Of a DNA stretch of 64,000 nucleotides, positions 1-9,549 are shown in pieces; the first letter of the stretch is position 1, and each line of letters begins with the position of its first letter. The notes beneath the pieces were generated by a model. It worked only from the letters and a program-made list of their open reading frames with translations, was not told the DNA's origin and did no database searches. The DNA comes from Jannaschia sp. GRR-S6-38 (GTDB lineage: Bacteria > Pseudomonadota > Alphaproteobacteria > Rhodobacterales > Rhodobacteraceae). The position numbers and the translations under genes were made by a program. The DNA lies in contig NZ_CP122537.1 of the NCBI RefSeq assembly GCF_029853695.1, positions 62,001 through 126,000 on the forward strand, read 5' to 3'.

Positions 1-1234
1 CGACCGTCGCGAGAAGAAAGGCGCCCTGGACAAGGCAGAACAGGCGCCGTGCATCGAGGTAGATCAAGACGACGCTCGAGAGGATCACGATGAGATGCAT
101 GACCGAGCCCATCGCGGTGATCTGCATCACCGAGACCTGGCTCGATTGCAGGATATTCGCCTCCGCGGCGAGCGGGGCCGCCGCGACGAACGCGATCGCG
201 GTCAGGATCTGCGCTGCCACGAGCGTCACGGCGCTTCGCGCGACCAATGACGTCAGACGCGCCGCGGATGCTTGGAGCTGCTTCAGCGAGCCATGCTGCT
301 CGATCAGGTCGTGATGGCGTCGGAGACCTCTGAACAGGGTCGTCTCGAAAAACACGATCAACAGGGCAAAGCCCGGCACAAGCGCCAGAAGCCCGAAGAA
401 ATGCGGCGTGTCGTAGAGTTCGGCGGCCCGGAATCCGGAGGCATTGGTTTCGCCGAACGCGGACAGCCAGACGACCAAGGTGCTCGCCCAGATCGCGAGC
501 GCCCCCATGAAGGCGCCGAAGGATAGGTACGCGAATTTCGAGAGACTTCTCAGGACCCCGCGAATGGCCGATGTGGCCGACCGGATCGGAAACGGAAATG
601 ACGACAGAAAGACCGGGATCAGGGCACCGAGGCTGACCGCGAGCCCCGCGGCATAGGCCATCGCCATGACCCAGGCGATGCCGGTCTGAATTCCGGCGAT
701 GACGGCGGCGACGAGGCCGATCAACGTGCCTGTGAAATAGGCGGCCAGAACTGCGCGCACGGCGAAGATCGCGCTGCAGAACGTCGACGCCGTCCAAATC
801 ATCGCGACGAGGGTCGAAAACGTCACGCCCGTGAGAATGATCGCGATCGGCTGATCGAGGACGATTCCGAAGACGACAAGGGCCAGAGCGGCGGCTGCCA
901 ATCCGGCGACCGCGAAGCATGCGAAGAGAAGGGCCGGCGCCTTCTCCGGCTGTCGCTTGTAGAGCGCATCCGAGAACCGCCGCGTGGCGGGCAGCAGGAT
1001 GGCCGCGCTGCCGATCGAGGCTATCGCGAAGGAGTAGATCGCGATGAGGCGGAAGTCTTCCGAGACCGGCGCCGTGACCGAGATGCGGGAGACCGCGCTG
1101 ACCAGGCCGATCCCGAAGATCGTCAGCAACCAATGGCCCGAGGCGACGAGGGCGCCGGTGAAGACCGCCACGAGCCCCCCTGCCAACCCACCCTCGACCG
1201 CAAGGCGTTCGAGCCTGAACCCAATTCCCGCCAC
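1..1234 (-). CDS. pelG: Pel exopolysaccharide transporter PelG (partial, 3' end outside window)
   Basis: About 411 codons are visible, read leftward to the window edge. The frame opens at a GTG one base after the pelF stop. It begins with GIGFRLERL, matching the characteristic PelG N-terminus (usually MAGIGFELR). The rest is strongly hydrophobic, with many membrane spans, as in a MATE/Wzx-like flippase. PelG is the inner-membrane component thought to export the Pel polysaccharide polymerised by PelF. The usual length is about 455 residues, so only the C-terminal tail is missing. The tight spacing to pelF supports co-translation. The start is inferred from homology and spacing. Confidence 0.85.
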   Translation of the reverse strand, partial: MAGIGFRLERLAVEGGLAGGLVAVFTGALVASGHWLLTIFGIGLVSAVSRISVTAPVSEDFRLIAIYSFAIASIGSAAILLPATRRFSDALYKRQPEKAPALLFACFAVAGLAAAALALVVFGIVLDQPIAIILTGVTFSTLVAMIWTASTFCSAIFAVRAVLAAYFTGTLIGLVAAVIAGIQTGIAWVMAMAYAAGLAVSLGALIPVFLSSFPFPIRSATSAIRGVLRSLSKFAYLSFGAFMGALAIWASTLVVWLSAFGETNASGFRAAELYDTPHFFGLLALVPGFALLIVFFETTLFRGLRRHHDLIEQHGSLKQLQASAARLTSLVARSAVTLVAAQILTAIAFVAAAPLAAEANILQSSQVSVMQITAMGSVMHLIVILSSVVLIYLDARRLFCLVQGAFLLATV

Positions 1235-1235
1235 G

Positions 1236-2828
1236 CTATGCCTCCGAGACGTCCGGAAGCGCCTCGCGCCCCGAATGGGCCTCGTAGAGGTCGGCATAGG
1301 CCCTGCACATCTTCTCGAGACCGAATTGATCGCGGACACGGGCCTTCAACGCCGCACCCCGTCTGCGCGCTTCCTCAGGATCGTTGAGAAGCTTCATGAT
1401 CGCCTCGGCCGTTCCCTGAGGCGACATCAGCTCCGTGATGTAGCCACCGGGCGTCTCGTCCGAGGGGCCATCGCCGAATCCCTCGATGATATCGCGGCAG
1501 CTGCCGACATCCGTCGCCACGCATGGAAGCCCCGCGGCCCCCGCTTCGAGGAGGGTCAGCGGCTGGCCCTCGCTGAGGCTTGTCAGAACGATCATGTCGA
1601 CCTGCGCGATGATCTTCGCCACGTCGCGCATCCCGAGGAATTTCAGCTGACTGCCGATGCCGAGTGACGCCACCGTCTCGTGGCATTTGCGCGCGTATTC
1701 CGGTTCCTCGTCTTCGGGGCCCACGATCCATCCCTCGGCATCCGGATGCGCCTGGAACACGATGTCCATGGCGCGGATGAAGGTGTCGACATCCTTGATG
1801 GATACGACCCGGCCGATGAAGGCCACGACCTTCCCGGATCGCGGCCCTTTCAACTGGATGCCCGAAAACCGTTCGAGGTCGATCCCGTTGGCGATGACCT
1901 GCGTCTTCTCCGGGGCGGCCCCAAGGCGATGCTGCGCGGCCTGCGCGCTTCGAGACAGGCTCGTGATACGGCTGCTGCTGTCGTAGCAGAGCCTGCCCAT
2001 GCTCTCGAACGCCCTGATCCAGACGTCGCGCGCGTCCGGCCTCTGGTCGGAGAGATAGGCGTCGCTCTCGAAGCTGTCATGCAGCGCAACGGAGGCCATG
2101 AGCTCGACGGTCCTCTCGTTGGTGTAAATCCCGTGCTCCGTCAGGAGCAGAGGCCGCCCCGTGCGCCGGGTCGCGGCGGCCCCGAACAGCCCTGCATAGC
2201 CCGTTGAAATCGCGTGATAGACGCCGGCCCTCGGCGCCGCATACTGCAGGACTTGCATCACGCTGTTCTGAAGCGTGTACCAGACCCAAAAGAACTGCTG
2301 GAACGAAGTGGCCGGCGCGAGACGGTTGTACATGTCCCGCGCGAGGTTCCAGATCTCCGCGTCCCGGGCATTCCTGAGAGGCGCGGATGGCGGCAGCAGG
2401 TCAATCAGCTCGGCGAAATCCTTTGCGGACGCCTCGAAGAAGGCCCCTTCGAGCACGTCAGCCAGGGGCCGCTCTCCGCGGAGCGCGGCCCTGGGCAAGG
2501 ACCGGTCGCGCTTCAGAATGATCGTCGTCTGGCCGATCAAGTTCGGAAGCGGCCCGTATTTCGAGGTCAGATCGGCGCCTTCGGGCTGAATCGACACGAC
2601 GTGGAAGGTCGTCTCGGGCAAGGACGCAATCAGCGTATGGGTCCAGCTGCTGACACCGCCAAAGACAAAGGGGTAGCAGCCCTCGAGGATGAGGCAGACA
2701 TCCGCGATATCCGTATCTGGACTGCTGGCCGACAAGATCGCTGTCCCGGCGGTTGGGTCTGGGCGCGTTGAACCGTATCTCAAGAGAGTACCCCTCTCCC
2801 GGATGCAGTCTTCGGACAGATGAACCAT
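1236..2828 (-). CDS. pelF: Pel polysaccharide glycosyltransferase PelF (GT4 family)
   Basis: A 530-residue cytosolic glycosyltransferase that polymerises the Pel polysaccharide from nucleotide sugars. The signature DVCLILEG...GGVSSW at residues 43-62 is diagnostic for PelF, EHGIYTNER lies at 231-239 and NGID at 314-317. The GT4 E-x7-E motif is at E420/E428. The family usually starts about 40 residues later, so the N-terminus is extended; ATG at 2828 is the only clear ATG and is kept as start. It is the first gene after the tRNA on this strand, so pelA-E are not upstream as in the Pseudomonas order and must lie elsewhere or beyond the left edge. G+C appears lower than in the neighbouring core genes. 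Confidence 0.9.
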   Translation of the reverse strand: MVHLSEDCIRERGTLLRYGSTRPDPTAGTAILSASSPDTDIADVCLILEGCYPFVFGGVSSWTHTLIASLPETTFHVVSIQPEGADLTSKYGPLPNLIGQTTIILKRDRSLPRAALRGERPLADVLEGAFFEASAKDFAELIDLLPPSAPLRNARDAEIWNLARDMYNRLAPATSFQQFFWVWYTLQNSVMQVLQYAAPRAGVYHAISTGYAGLFGAAATRRTGRPLLLTEHGIYTNERTVELMASVALHDSFESDAYLSDQRPDARDVWIRAFESMGRLCYDSSSRITSLSRSAQAAQHRLGAAPEKTQVIANGIDLERFSGIQLKGPRSGKVVAFIGRVVSIKDVDTFIRAMDIVFQAHPDAEGWIVGPEDEEPEYARKCHETVASLGIGSQLKFLGMRDVAKIIAQVDMIVLTSLSEGQPLTLLEAGAAGLPCVATDVGSCRDIIEGFGDGPSDETPGGYITELMSPQGTAEAIMKLLNDPEEARRRGAALKARVRDQFGLEKMCRAYADLYEAHSGREALPDVSEA

Positions 2829-2965
2829 TTGGCAAGGCTGATGATTTTCGCGCGGTCTTCCGTGACCGTCGCGTCCACGGATGCCGATGGCGCGCCCCGC
2901 ACCCCGTTCAGATGATCCGGCACCTGCCAGAGCGACAAACGGCGATGCATGATCTGTATGTGAAG

Positions 2966-3042
2966 TGGCGCACCCATCAGGATTCGAACCTGAGACCTCT
3001 GCCTTCGGAGGGCAGCGCTCTATCCAGCTGAGCTATGGGTGC
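2966..3042 (-). tRNA. tRNA-Arg (anticodon CCG), CCA encoded
   Basis: On the minus strand the 77 nt fold as a cloverleaf: acceptor GCACCCA pairs with TGGGTGC, the anticodon stem is CTGCC/GGCAG, and the loop CTCCGAA gives anticodon CCG (codon CGG). The T-arm contains GGTTCGAATCC. The discriminator is G and CCA is encoded. Its 3' end faces pelF, 137 bp away, which is the usual geometry for integration of a genomic island at a tRNA. Confidence 0.95.
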
Positions 3043-3084
3043 CTTGCGCGTCGGGATAGCCGGGATGACCCGGCCCCGCAAGCG

Positions 3085-4221
3085 TCACCTGTCGAGCTGT
3101 GCCAGCACCGAGCGCGCGGCGCGCAGGCCCGGCGCCTCGCCGCCCTGCCCCAGCCGCTCCATCGTCACGGCCATCGCGTCGCGCTGGCGTTCGCGCTGCG
3201 AGGGAACCAGCATCAGCGCGGCGAAGGCGCGGCCCACATCTTCGGCGCGGCAGGCCGGACCCAGGAATTCCGGAACGGCCCGGGTCTCCGAAATCAGGTT
3301 GACCAGCGTGACGGTATCGACCCGCATCATCCGCGAGATGACCTGCCAGCTGAACCAGTTCATGTCGTAGGCGATCACCATCGGCACGGCGTTCGCCGCG
3401 AGCTCCAGGCTGACGGTGCCCGACGCGGCCAGCGCCGCGCGGGCGCTCGCAAAGGCCGCCCGCCGTTCGGCCGGGTCGGTCACGAGGACGGCGGCGCCCT
3501 TCCATCCGCGCGACGCCTCGCGGAGCGCGCCCTCGAGATGCGGCAGGGTCGGGATGACGACCCGCGCGTCGTCGGGCAGCCGCGCCAGCGCCGCGCCGAA
3601 GATCGGCACGAGGCGCGAGATCTCGCCGCGGCGGGATCCGGGCAGGACCAGCGCCACCGGCCCGTCGATGCCGTGGGCCGCGCGGAACGCGGTGACCTCC
3701 TCGGGCGTGGCGCGCGGCTCGGCCACGACCGGGTGGCCCACGAAATCGCAGCTCATCCCGGCGCGCTCCATATAGGGCGGCTCAAAGGGCAGGAGCGCGA
3801 GCACGTGGTCGATGACGCGCGCCATGCGGTCCGCGCGGGCGGGCCGCCAGGCCCAGACTGAGGGGGCCACGTAGTGGATCGTCTTCAGGTCGGGCCGCGC
3901 GTCGCGGGCCTTGCGGGCGACGCGGAGGCAGAAATCGGGGCTGTCGATCGTGACAAGCGCGTCCGGCCGGGCGTCGGCGATGGCGGCGACCGCCTCGTCG
4001 CGGCGGCGAAACAGCTCGGGCAGGCGTGGCAGCACCTCGGCCAGGCCCATCACCGAGAGCGCCTCCATCGGGAAGAGGCTGTCGAGCCCTTGCTCCGCCA
4101 TCAGCGGGCCGCCGATGCCCGAGACCGTCAGGCCCGGCTCGAGCTGGCGCAGCCCGGCGATCAGTGCGGCACCCAGCCGGTCGCCCGACGGCTCGCCCGC
4201 GATCAGGAAGAGATGCGTCAC
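3085..4221 (-). CDS. lpxB: Lipid-A-disaccharide synthase LpxB
   Basis: A 378-residue GT19 glycosyltransferase that condenses UDP-2,3-diacylglucosamine with 2,3-diacylglucosamine-1-phosphate (lipid X) to make lipid A disaccharide at the inner membrane. The N-terminal motif IAGEPSGD, the SPDF segment and [10 protein letters not shown] are family hallmarks, and [11 protein letters not shown] is the C-lobe signature. The frame is open further upstream, but the start is set at GTG 4221, which overlaps the lpxI stop as GTGA and places IAGEPSGD about seven residues in, as in the family. It is the last gene of the envelope operon, before tRNA-Arg. Confidence 0.93.
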   Translation of the reverse strand: MTHLFLIAGEPSGDRLGAALIAGLRQLEPGLTVSGIGGPLMAEQGLDSLFPMEALSVMGLAEVLPRLPELFRRRDEAVAAIADARPDALVTIDSPDFCLRVARKARDARPDLKTIHYVAPSVWAWRPARADRMARVIDHVLALLPFEPPYMERAGMSCDFVGHPVVAEPRATPEEVTAFRAAHGIDGPVALVLPGSRRGEISRLVPIFGAALARLPDDARVVIPTLPHLEGALREASRGWKGAAVLVTDPAERRAAFASARAALAASGTVSLELAANAVPMVIAYDMNWFSWQVISRMMRVDTVTLVNLISETRAVPEFLGPACRAEDVGRAFAALMLVPSQRERQRDAMAVTMERLGQGGEAPGLRAARSVLAQLDR

Positions 4222-5105
4222 CGCGACCAGGCGGCGAGGAACAGGCCCGCGCCGCGCAGCTGGGCGGCCACCTCGTCGCGCTCCAGCACGAGCACGCCGC
4301 CCGCCTCGACCGCGATCCCGTTCAGCCCGGCCGCGGCCGCGCGCCGGACGGTTTCGGGGCCGATCGTGGGCAGGTCCACGCGGCGATCCTGGCCGAGTTT
4401 CGGCGCCTTGAAGAACACGCCGCCCTCGGGCCGCTCGAAGGCGGGAAGGCCGGGCTGCGCGCCGCCGCCCGACAGCCAATCCGCGGCCCCGCCGAAAAGG
4501 TCGAACCCGCCGGCGCCCCGCGGCGGGGCGGCCGGACGCCGGGCGAGGCTCGCCAGCATCCAATCCGTGCCGGGCAGCGTCTCGACCGCGAGGACCTGGC
4601 CGCCGGCCACGACGCAGCCCTGCCCGATATCGAGCGCGGAGAGCCCCTCATGCACCTCGGCGGCGCGGGCGATATCGACCAGGTCCCGCTCGGAAGGCGT
4701 GCCCTGCGTGGGCAAGTCCAGAAGCTGCGGGGCCACCTCCTGCGGGGCGAGCACCGCGATGCCCGCCTCCTCGAAGATCTCCATGACGGCGCGCAACGCC
4801 GCGTCGTCGCCCGCGCCCAGCACCTGCATGATGCGCGGCACCAGCGGCGCGGTGGCCGCGTCGATGGCGGACGGGTCGACCTTCGGCCGCGACACGGCCC
4901 CGGCGAAACAGGCGCGGTCCACGCCGCGGTCGCGCAGATCGGCGATGAAGCTGCCCAGATGCTCCAGCCGGAATGCGCGGGACTGGCCGACCCCCTCCGG
5001 CGCGAAGCCCTGCAGGTGACAGGCGAACCAGTCCTGCCCGGCCAACGCGTTGGCCAGCACGCGGGGCAGGCCGCCCCGCCCCGCGATCAGCGCGAGACGG
5101 CTCAT
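4218..5105 (-). CDS. lpxI: UDP-2,3-diacylglucosamine pyrophosphatase LpxI
   Basis: A 295-residue protein of the DUF1009/LpxI family, which hydrolyses UDP-2,3-diacylglucosamine to lipid X and UMP. Alphaproteobacteria use LpxI where E. coli uses the unrelated LpxH. The N-terminus LALIAGRGGLP and the central GAGDDAAL and C-terminal DLPTIGPETV segments fit the family. It overlaps lpxA upstream (ATGA) and lpxB downstream (GTGA). It acts between LpxA/LpxC/LpxD and LpxB; no lpxD is present in this window. Confidence 0.92.
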   Translation of the reverse strand: MSRLALIAGRGGLPRVLANALAGQDWFACHLQGFAPEGVGQSRAFRLEHLGSFIADLRDRGVDRACFAGAVSRPKVDPSAIDAATAPLVPRIMQVLGAGDDAALRAVMEIFEEAGIAVLAPQEVAPQLLDLPTQGTPSERDLVDIARAAEVHEGLSALDIGQGCVVAGGQVLAVETLPGTDWMLASLARRPAAPPRGAGGFDLFGGAADWLSGGGAQPGLPAFERPEGGVFFKAPKLGQDRRVDLPTIGPETVRRAAAAGLNGIAVEAGGVLVLERDEVAAQLRGAGLFLAAWSR

Positions 5106-5899
5106 TTCGGGACCAGGAAGCTGCGGTCCGAGGCGCCGGTGATGAACTGCACCATGTCTTGCACGTATTGGCTCTCGGTCTCCTCACCGAGACGGCGGGC
5201 CCGCTCGAGAAAGGTGCCCTCGCCCTGTTTCAGCGTCAGAAGCGCGATGCGCAGCGCCTGGATATCGGCCCGGGGCACGCCGCGCCGTTTCAGCCCCACG
5301 AGGTTCAGCCCGTCGAGCTCGGCCCGGGGCCCCTGCACCAGGCCGTAGGGCACGACATCGTTCGTGACCATCGACAGCGCGCCGATGATCGCGCCGCGCC
5401 CGATGCGCACGAATTGGTGGATGCCCGACAGGCCGCCGATGATGACGTCGTCCTCGACCACGCAATGCCCGGCCACGGCGGTCTGGTTCACGACGATCAC
5501 CCGGTCGCCGATCTGGCAATCATGGGCGACGTGGCAGCCCGCCATGAACAGCCCATCATCCCCGATCCGGGTCAGCCCGCCCCCGCCCGCGGTGCCCGCG
5601 TTGATGGTGACGTGTTCGCGGATCCGGTTGCGCGCGCCGATCACCAGCCGCGTGCGTTCGCCGCCGAATTTCAGGTCCTGGGGGATCTCGCCGATCGAGG
5701 CGAAGGAGAACACGGTCGTGCCGGGGCCGATGTCGGTCCAGCCGGCAACGACCACGTGGCTGCGCAGCTCGACCCCTTCGCCGAGCGTGACCTCGGGCCC
5801 GACGATGCAGAACGGGCCGACCCGGCAGGACGCGCCGATCGTGGCGCCCTCCTCGACGATGGCCGAGGCATGGATCCGGGCCGAGGGGTCGACGCTCAC
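5102..5899 (-). CDS. lpxA: Acyl-ACP:UDP-N-acetylglucosamine O-acyltransferase LpxA
   Basis: A 265-residue left-handed beta-helix acyltransferase that transfers 3-hydroxyacyl from ACP to UDP-GlcNAc, the first step of lipid A synthesis. Hexapeptide repeats run through the N-terminal two thirds ([21 protein letters not shown] onward), [12 protein letters not shown] carries the catalytic histidine region, and [13 protein letters not shown] and the alpha-helical C-terminus follow. The start codon is GTG, overlapping the fabZ stop as GTGA. Length matches the family (about 260). Confidence 0.94.
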   Translation of the reverse strand: MSVDPSARIHASAIVEEGATIGASCRVGPFCIVGPEVTLGEGVELRSHVVVAGWTDIGPGTTVFSFASIGEIPQDLKFGGERTRLVIGARNRIREHVTINAGTAGGGGLTRIGDDGLFMAGCHVAHDCQIGDRVIVVNQTAVAGHCVVEDDVIIGGLSGIHQFVRIGRGAIIGALSMVTNDVVPYGLVQGPRAELDGLNLVGLKRRGVPRADIQALRIALLTLKQGEGTFLERARRLGEETESQYVQDMVQFITGASDRSFLVPK

Positions 5900-6357
5900 T
5901 TCGGCACGTCCAACATGGCCATCAGCTCGGCCTCGGCGGCCATCTCGCCCTCGACCGAGCCGACGCCCTTGAAGCGCCAGACCTTGCCCCCCGGCTTGCC
6001 GCGCAGCACCTCGAGCCGCAGCTCGAGCACGTCGCCGGGCACGACCTTGCGGCGGAACTTGGCGTTGTCGATGCCCATGAAATAGACGAGGAAGCCCGTA
6101 TCGATGAGGTTCTGGCTGATCCCCACCAGAACCGCCGCAGTCTGCGCCATCGCCTCGATGATCGTGACGCCGGGCATGATCGGCGTGCCGGGGAAATGGC
6201 CCTGGAAATGCGGCTCGTTGAAGGTGACGTTCTTGATGCCGGTGGCCGAGACGTTCGGCTCGATATCGCGCACCTTGTCGATCAATAGGAAGGGATAGCG
6301 ATGCGGGATGATCCGCTGGATCAGGTGGATGTCGGCCTCGGTGGCGATTTCGGTCAT
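5896..6357 (-). CDS. fabZ: 3-hydroxyacyl-ACP dehydratase FabZ
   Basis: A 153-residue hot-dog dehydratase that removes water from 3-hydroxyacyl-ACP in type II fatty acid synthesis. [30 protein letters not shown] (catalytic His) and the following [10 protein letters not shown] (catalytic Glu) are present. Its position beside lpxA reflects competition for the shared 3-hydroxyacyl-ACP pool between phospholipid and lipid A synthesis. A 79-bp gap separates it from skp upstream, and it overlaps lpxA by 4 nt downstream. Confidence 0.95.
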   Translation of the reverse strand: MTEIATEADIHLIQRIIPHRYPFLLIDKVRDIEPNVSATGIKNVTFNEPHFQGHFPGTPIMPGVTIIEAMAQTAAVLVGISQNLIDTGFLVYFMGIDNAKFRRKVVPGDVLELRLEVLRGKPGGKVWRFKGVGSVEGEMAAEAELMAMLDVPK

Positions 6358-6436
6358 GCGGTCTTTCCCTGTCGCGGCTCTCGGGCGGGCTTAGCGCGCG
6401 GCCGGTGCGGGACGCAAGCGTGGGGCCTGTCCGGCG

Positions 6437-7060
6437 TCAGTCGGCGGGATCGGGGCTCGCCTCCGGGGCGGCGAGCGGCGCGTCGGGCCGCGGGCCGGGC
6501 GGGGCGTTTCCGATATCGCCACCCTCGCCCAGGACCGCGTCGATGCGCTGTGCGGCGAGCGCGGTGATGTCGACCTGATCGGCGCTGGCCAGCACAAAGC
6601 GGCGATCGAGGATCACCAGCGCGCCCGTCTCGCGGGCCAGGTCGACGAGGATCGGGTTCGCGCGTTCCAGAAACAGCTGCTGTGCCCGCTCGCTCTGCTG
6701 GGCGATGGCGCGCGCCTTGGCGTCCTGCGTCTCACGAATCTCGGTCACGCGGGCGTCGAAATCCCCGGCCAGCGCGCGGAACTCCTCCGCCGGCAGCGTC
6801 GCCCGGCGCTCAGTCAGGTCCCGCTCCTCGGCCTGAAGCTCCTGCTCGATGCGGCGGTTTTCGCGCGCCAGCTCCTGCGAGGCGGCCTCGATATCGCGCG
6901 CAACGCGCTGGCCGAACAGGCTGCCGGAATAGAGCGCGTCGCGATCGAGCACGACGACCGCCGATTGCGGAATGCCCTGCCGCATCGGCTGGCCCTCGGC
7001 CGGCGCGAGCGCCGGCCACAGGCCCAGGGCGACCGAGATCGCGGCCGCGAGACGTCGCAT
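6437..7060 (-). CDS. skp: Periplasmic OmpH/Skp-family chaperone
   Basis: A 207-residue secreted protein. The signal peptide covers roughly residues 1-22, followed by a long charged alpha-helical region rich in E, R, Q and A (about 55-150) with the heptad look of the Skp tentacles. The family chaperones unfolded outer-membrane proteins on their way to BamA. The tail after about residue 185 is Pro/Asp-rich and probably disordered. Its ATG shares one base with the bamA stop (TGATG), indicating translational coupling, and the neighbour fits its role. Confidence 0.85.
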   Translation of the reverse strand: MRRLAAAISVALGLWPALAPAEGQPMRQGIPQSAVVVLDRDALYSGSLFGQRVARDIEAASQELARENRRIEQELQAEERDLTERRATLPAEEFRALAGDFDARVTEIRETQDAKARAIAQQSERAQQLFLERANPILVDLARETGALVILDRRFVLASADQVDITALAAQRIDAVLGEGGDIGNAPPGPRPDAPLAAPEASPDPAD

Positions 7061-9429
7061 CAGAAGCGCGTCGAGATCGTCAGATCGAAGGTCTGCTCGC
7101 GGTCGTAATCGCGCTTGTTGATCGCGCGCGTGAAGTTGAACCGAAGCGGTCCGATCTGCGTGTCCCAGAGGATCCCGAAGCCCACCGCCGAGTTCAGGAA
7201 GAAGCTGTCATCCACCGGGTCGAGGCCGGCGGTCCCGCCATTGGTGTCGTCCAGACCCCAGATCGACGCAGCGTCCAGGAAGGCCGCGCCCGAGATGCCG
7301 TATTCCTCCGGAAAGATACCGAGCGGGAACTGCGCTTCGAGCCGGGCCGCGACGAAATAGTTGCCGCCGAGCGAGGCGTTGTTGGCATTAAGGTCGCGCG
7401 GGCCGATGCCGCCGGACTCGAAGCCGCGGATGATGGACTGGGTGTTGAAGAAGCGGTTGGCCTGAAGCGAGTTCTGGCCGCTGTTCGAGATCAGGGCCCC
7501 GCCTTCCAGAACACCGTTCAGGATGACCTCCTCGTTGCGGATCGCGCGCCGGCCGACCAGGGCGAAGGTATTCTTCACGAACTCGGCGTCGCCGCCCAGC
7601 CCCGCGAAGGACTGGCCGAAGCTCAGCCGCACGCCGCGCGTCGGATCGAGGCCCCGGCCGATGGTGTTGATGCTGTAGGTATAGCCGATCTCGGAGGTCA
7701 CGTTCGAGCCGACATCGGCGGCCAGGATCGCCGAGAGGTCGGCGGGCGTGCCGTCGCGCGCGCTAAGCTTGTCGTCCGAGTAGGAGTAGCGCAGCGCCAG
7801 CCGGCGGAACTCGCCCACGGGGAAGGAGACGCCGAAGGACAGCCCTGCGGAGCGAGTGTCGAAGGTGAAGTTGTCGTTGTCGCTCTCGCGGTAGAAGATC
7901 GAGAAGCTGGCGGCCAGATCGCGGCCCAGGAAATAGGGCTCCACGAAGGTCAGGTTCGAGGCCGAGGACTGGCTGCTGGTGTCGAAGGCAAAGGCGAGGC
8001 GCTGGCCACGGCCGAGGAAGTTGCTCTCCGAGAAGCTGACGGACGCGCCGGCGCCAGAGTCTTCCGAATAGCTGACGCCGAAGCCCAGCGAGCCGGTGGG
8101 CTGCTCTTCGACATCGACATCGACGATCACCTGCTCCGGCGCGGTGCCCTCGCGCGCGCTGACCTCGGCCTGGCTGAAATAGCCGAGGGCGCGGATGCGT
8201 TCGGCCGCGGCGCGGATCTCGCGCGGGTTGAAGGGGTCGCCCTCGACCGTGTTGAACTCGCGCCGGATGACGCGGTCCAGCGTGGTTGCGTTGCCCTCGA
8301 TGTCGATGCGCTCGACGAAGAGCCGCTCGCCGCGCTCGACCACGAAATCGACGTCCAGCGTCAGGTCGCGGTCGTTGCGGGTGATCTGCGGCGTGACGCG
8401 GATGAAAGTCAGGCCCTGGCGCGTCGCCAGAAGCTCCAGCCGCTCGATCGTGCGCTCGATCGCCTGGGGCGAGAAGACGTTGCCGGGCCGGACGCGGATC
8501 TCGGATTGGTACTCGGCCACGTCGATCTGCGGCAGGTCCGAGACGGCGGTCAGCTGGCCGAAGCGGAACTGCTGCCCTTCCTGAACGCGGAAGGTCAGGA
8601 AATACGCGTCGCGCGAGGGCGACAGCTCCGGCGTCGCGGAGAGCAGCTGGAAATCGGCATAGCCGCGCGACAGGTAGAAATCGCGCAGAAGCTGGCTGTC
8701 GAACGCGATGCGGTCGGCGACGAAGGTGTCCGAGCCGATCAGCAGGCGGAAGATGCCCGCCTGCGTCGTCTCGAGCACCCGGCGCAGCCGCCGGTCCGAG
8801 AAGGCGCGGTTGCCGACGAAGCTGATGCGCTCGATCTCGGAGACGCGGCCCTCGGCCACCTCGAAGACGAGATCGACGCGGTTGTCGCTGCGGCGGATGA
8901 TCTTGGGCTGCACGGTCGCGGCGAGCCGCCCGGCGGCCACATAGGCGTCGGTGATCGCGGCGGCGTCCTGTTCGGCCAGCGTGGGGCTGTAGACCCGGCG
9001 CGGCTGGCTCTGGATGACGCTTTCCAGGTCCTCGTCGGCGATGCGGCGATTGCCCTCGATCGAGATGCGGCTGATCGTGGGATATTCCTCGACGATGACC
9101 AGCAGGCGGTTGCCCTGCGGCACGATCTCGACGGTTTCGAACAAGCCCGAGGCCTGGAGGCGCTGGAACCCGTCATTGAGCGTGGCCGCGTCGATCGCCT
9201 GGCCGCGGGCGACACCGAGATTCGTCAGGATGGTCGCGGTCTCAATGCGCTGGTTGCCCTGCACCTCGAAGCTGTCGAAGCGGAAGGTCTGCGCCTGGAC
9301 CGATTGGGACGCGACGACCAGCACGAAGGCCGCCAACGCCGCGACCGCCATGCGGAAGCCCCTGCGAAACAGGGGCTCGCGCCCCCGACCGGCCCGTGTG
9401 CAGGCCTTGCCGAAATCGTCCATGTCCAT
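7060..9429 (-). CDS. bamA: Outer membrane protein assembly factor BamA
   Basis: A 789-residue Omp85 protein that inserts beta-barrel proteins into the outer membrane. A signal peptide ends near residue 46 (SVQA/QTF). POTRA domains follow (about 48-400, for example FEVQGNQRIETATI and ISIEGNRRI), then a beta-barrel that ends in the typical C-terminal aromatic Phe (TISTRF). The motif GIGPRD and the FVAARLEAQFPLG strand fit the family barrel. ATG 9429 gives an N-terminus longer than usual; an internal Met at residue 27 directly before the hydrophobic core is an alternative start. A small membrane protein gene lies just upstream. Confidence 0.94.
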   Translation of the reverse strand: MDMDDFGKACTRAGRGREPLFRRGFRMAVAALAAFVLVVASQSVQAQTFRFDSFEVQGNQRIETATILTNLGVARGQAIDAATLNDGFQRLQASGLFETVEIVPQGNRLLVIVEEYPTISRISIEGNRRIADEDLESVIQSQPRRVYSPTLAEQDAAAITDAYVAAGRLAATVQPKIIRRSDNRVDLVFEVAEGRVSEIERISFVGNRAFSDRRLRRVLETTQAGIFRLLIGSDTFVADRIAFDSQLLRDFYLSRGYADFQLLSATPELSPSRDAYFLTFRVQEGQQFRFGQLTAVSDLPQIDVAEYQSEIRVRPGNVFSPQAIERTIERLELLATRQGLTFIRVTPQITRNDRDLTLDVDFVVERGERLFVERIDIEGNATTLDRVIRREFNTVEGDPFNPREIRAAAERIRALGYFSQAEVSAREGTAPEQVIVDVDVEEQPTGSLGFGVSYSEDSGAGASVSFSESNFLGRGQRLAFAFDTSSQSSASNLTFVEPYFLGRDLAASFSIFYRESDNDNFTFDTRSAGLSFGVSFPVGEFRRLALRYSYSDDKLSARDGTPADLSAILAADVGSNVTSEIGYTYSINTIGRGLDPTRGVRLSFGQSFAGLGGDAEFVKNTFALVGRRAIRNEEVILNGVLEGGALISNSGQNSLQANRFFNTQSIIRGFESGGIGPRDLNANNASLGGNYFVAARLEAQFPLGIFPEEYGISGAAFLDAASIWGLDDTNGGTAGLDPVDDSFFLNSAVGFGILWDTQIGPLRFNFTRAINKRDYDREQTFDLTISTRF

Positions 9430-9492
9430 CCGCCCCGTCCTCGCAATTCTTGCGTCGAGTCAGTAGCGAAGGGGCGGAGGCCTGTCAAAGCG

Positions 9493-9518
9493 ACAGCCGC
9501 CCCGAACGGAGCGGCTGT
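9493..9518 (-). terminator. Hairpin between small ORF and bamA
   Basis: An 8-bp perfect stem (ACAGCCGC/GCGGCTGT) with a 10-nt loop. On the minus strand it is followed only by a short TTT, so it is a weak attenuator or processing site rather than a full terminator. It sits between the small membrane ORF and bamA. Confidence 0.35.
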
Positions 9519-9549
9519 AGCGGGAATGAAACAGCTGGGTCGAATGGCG

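Noticed and set aside
5896..7060. Missing lpxD in the envelope operon taken as a deletion
   Set aside because: The order bamA-skp-fabZ-lpxA-lpxI-lpxB without lpxD appears normal for this bacterial group, so no rearrangement is claimed.
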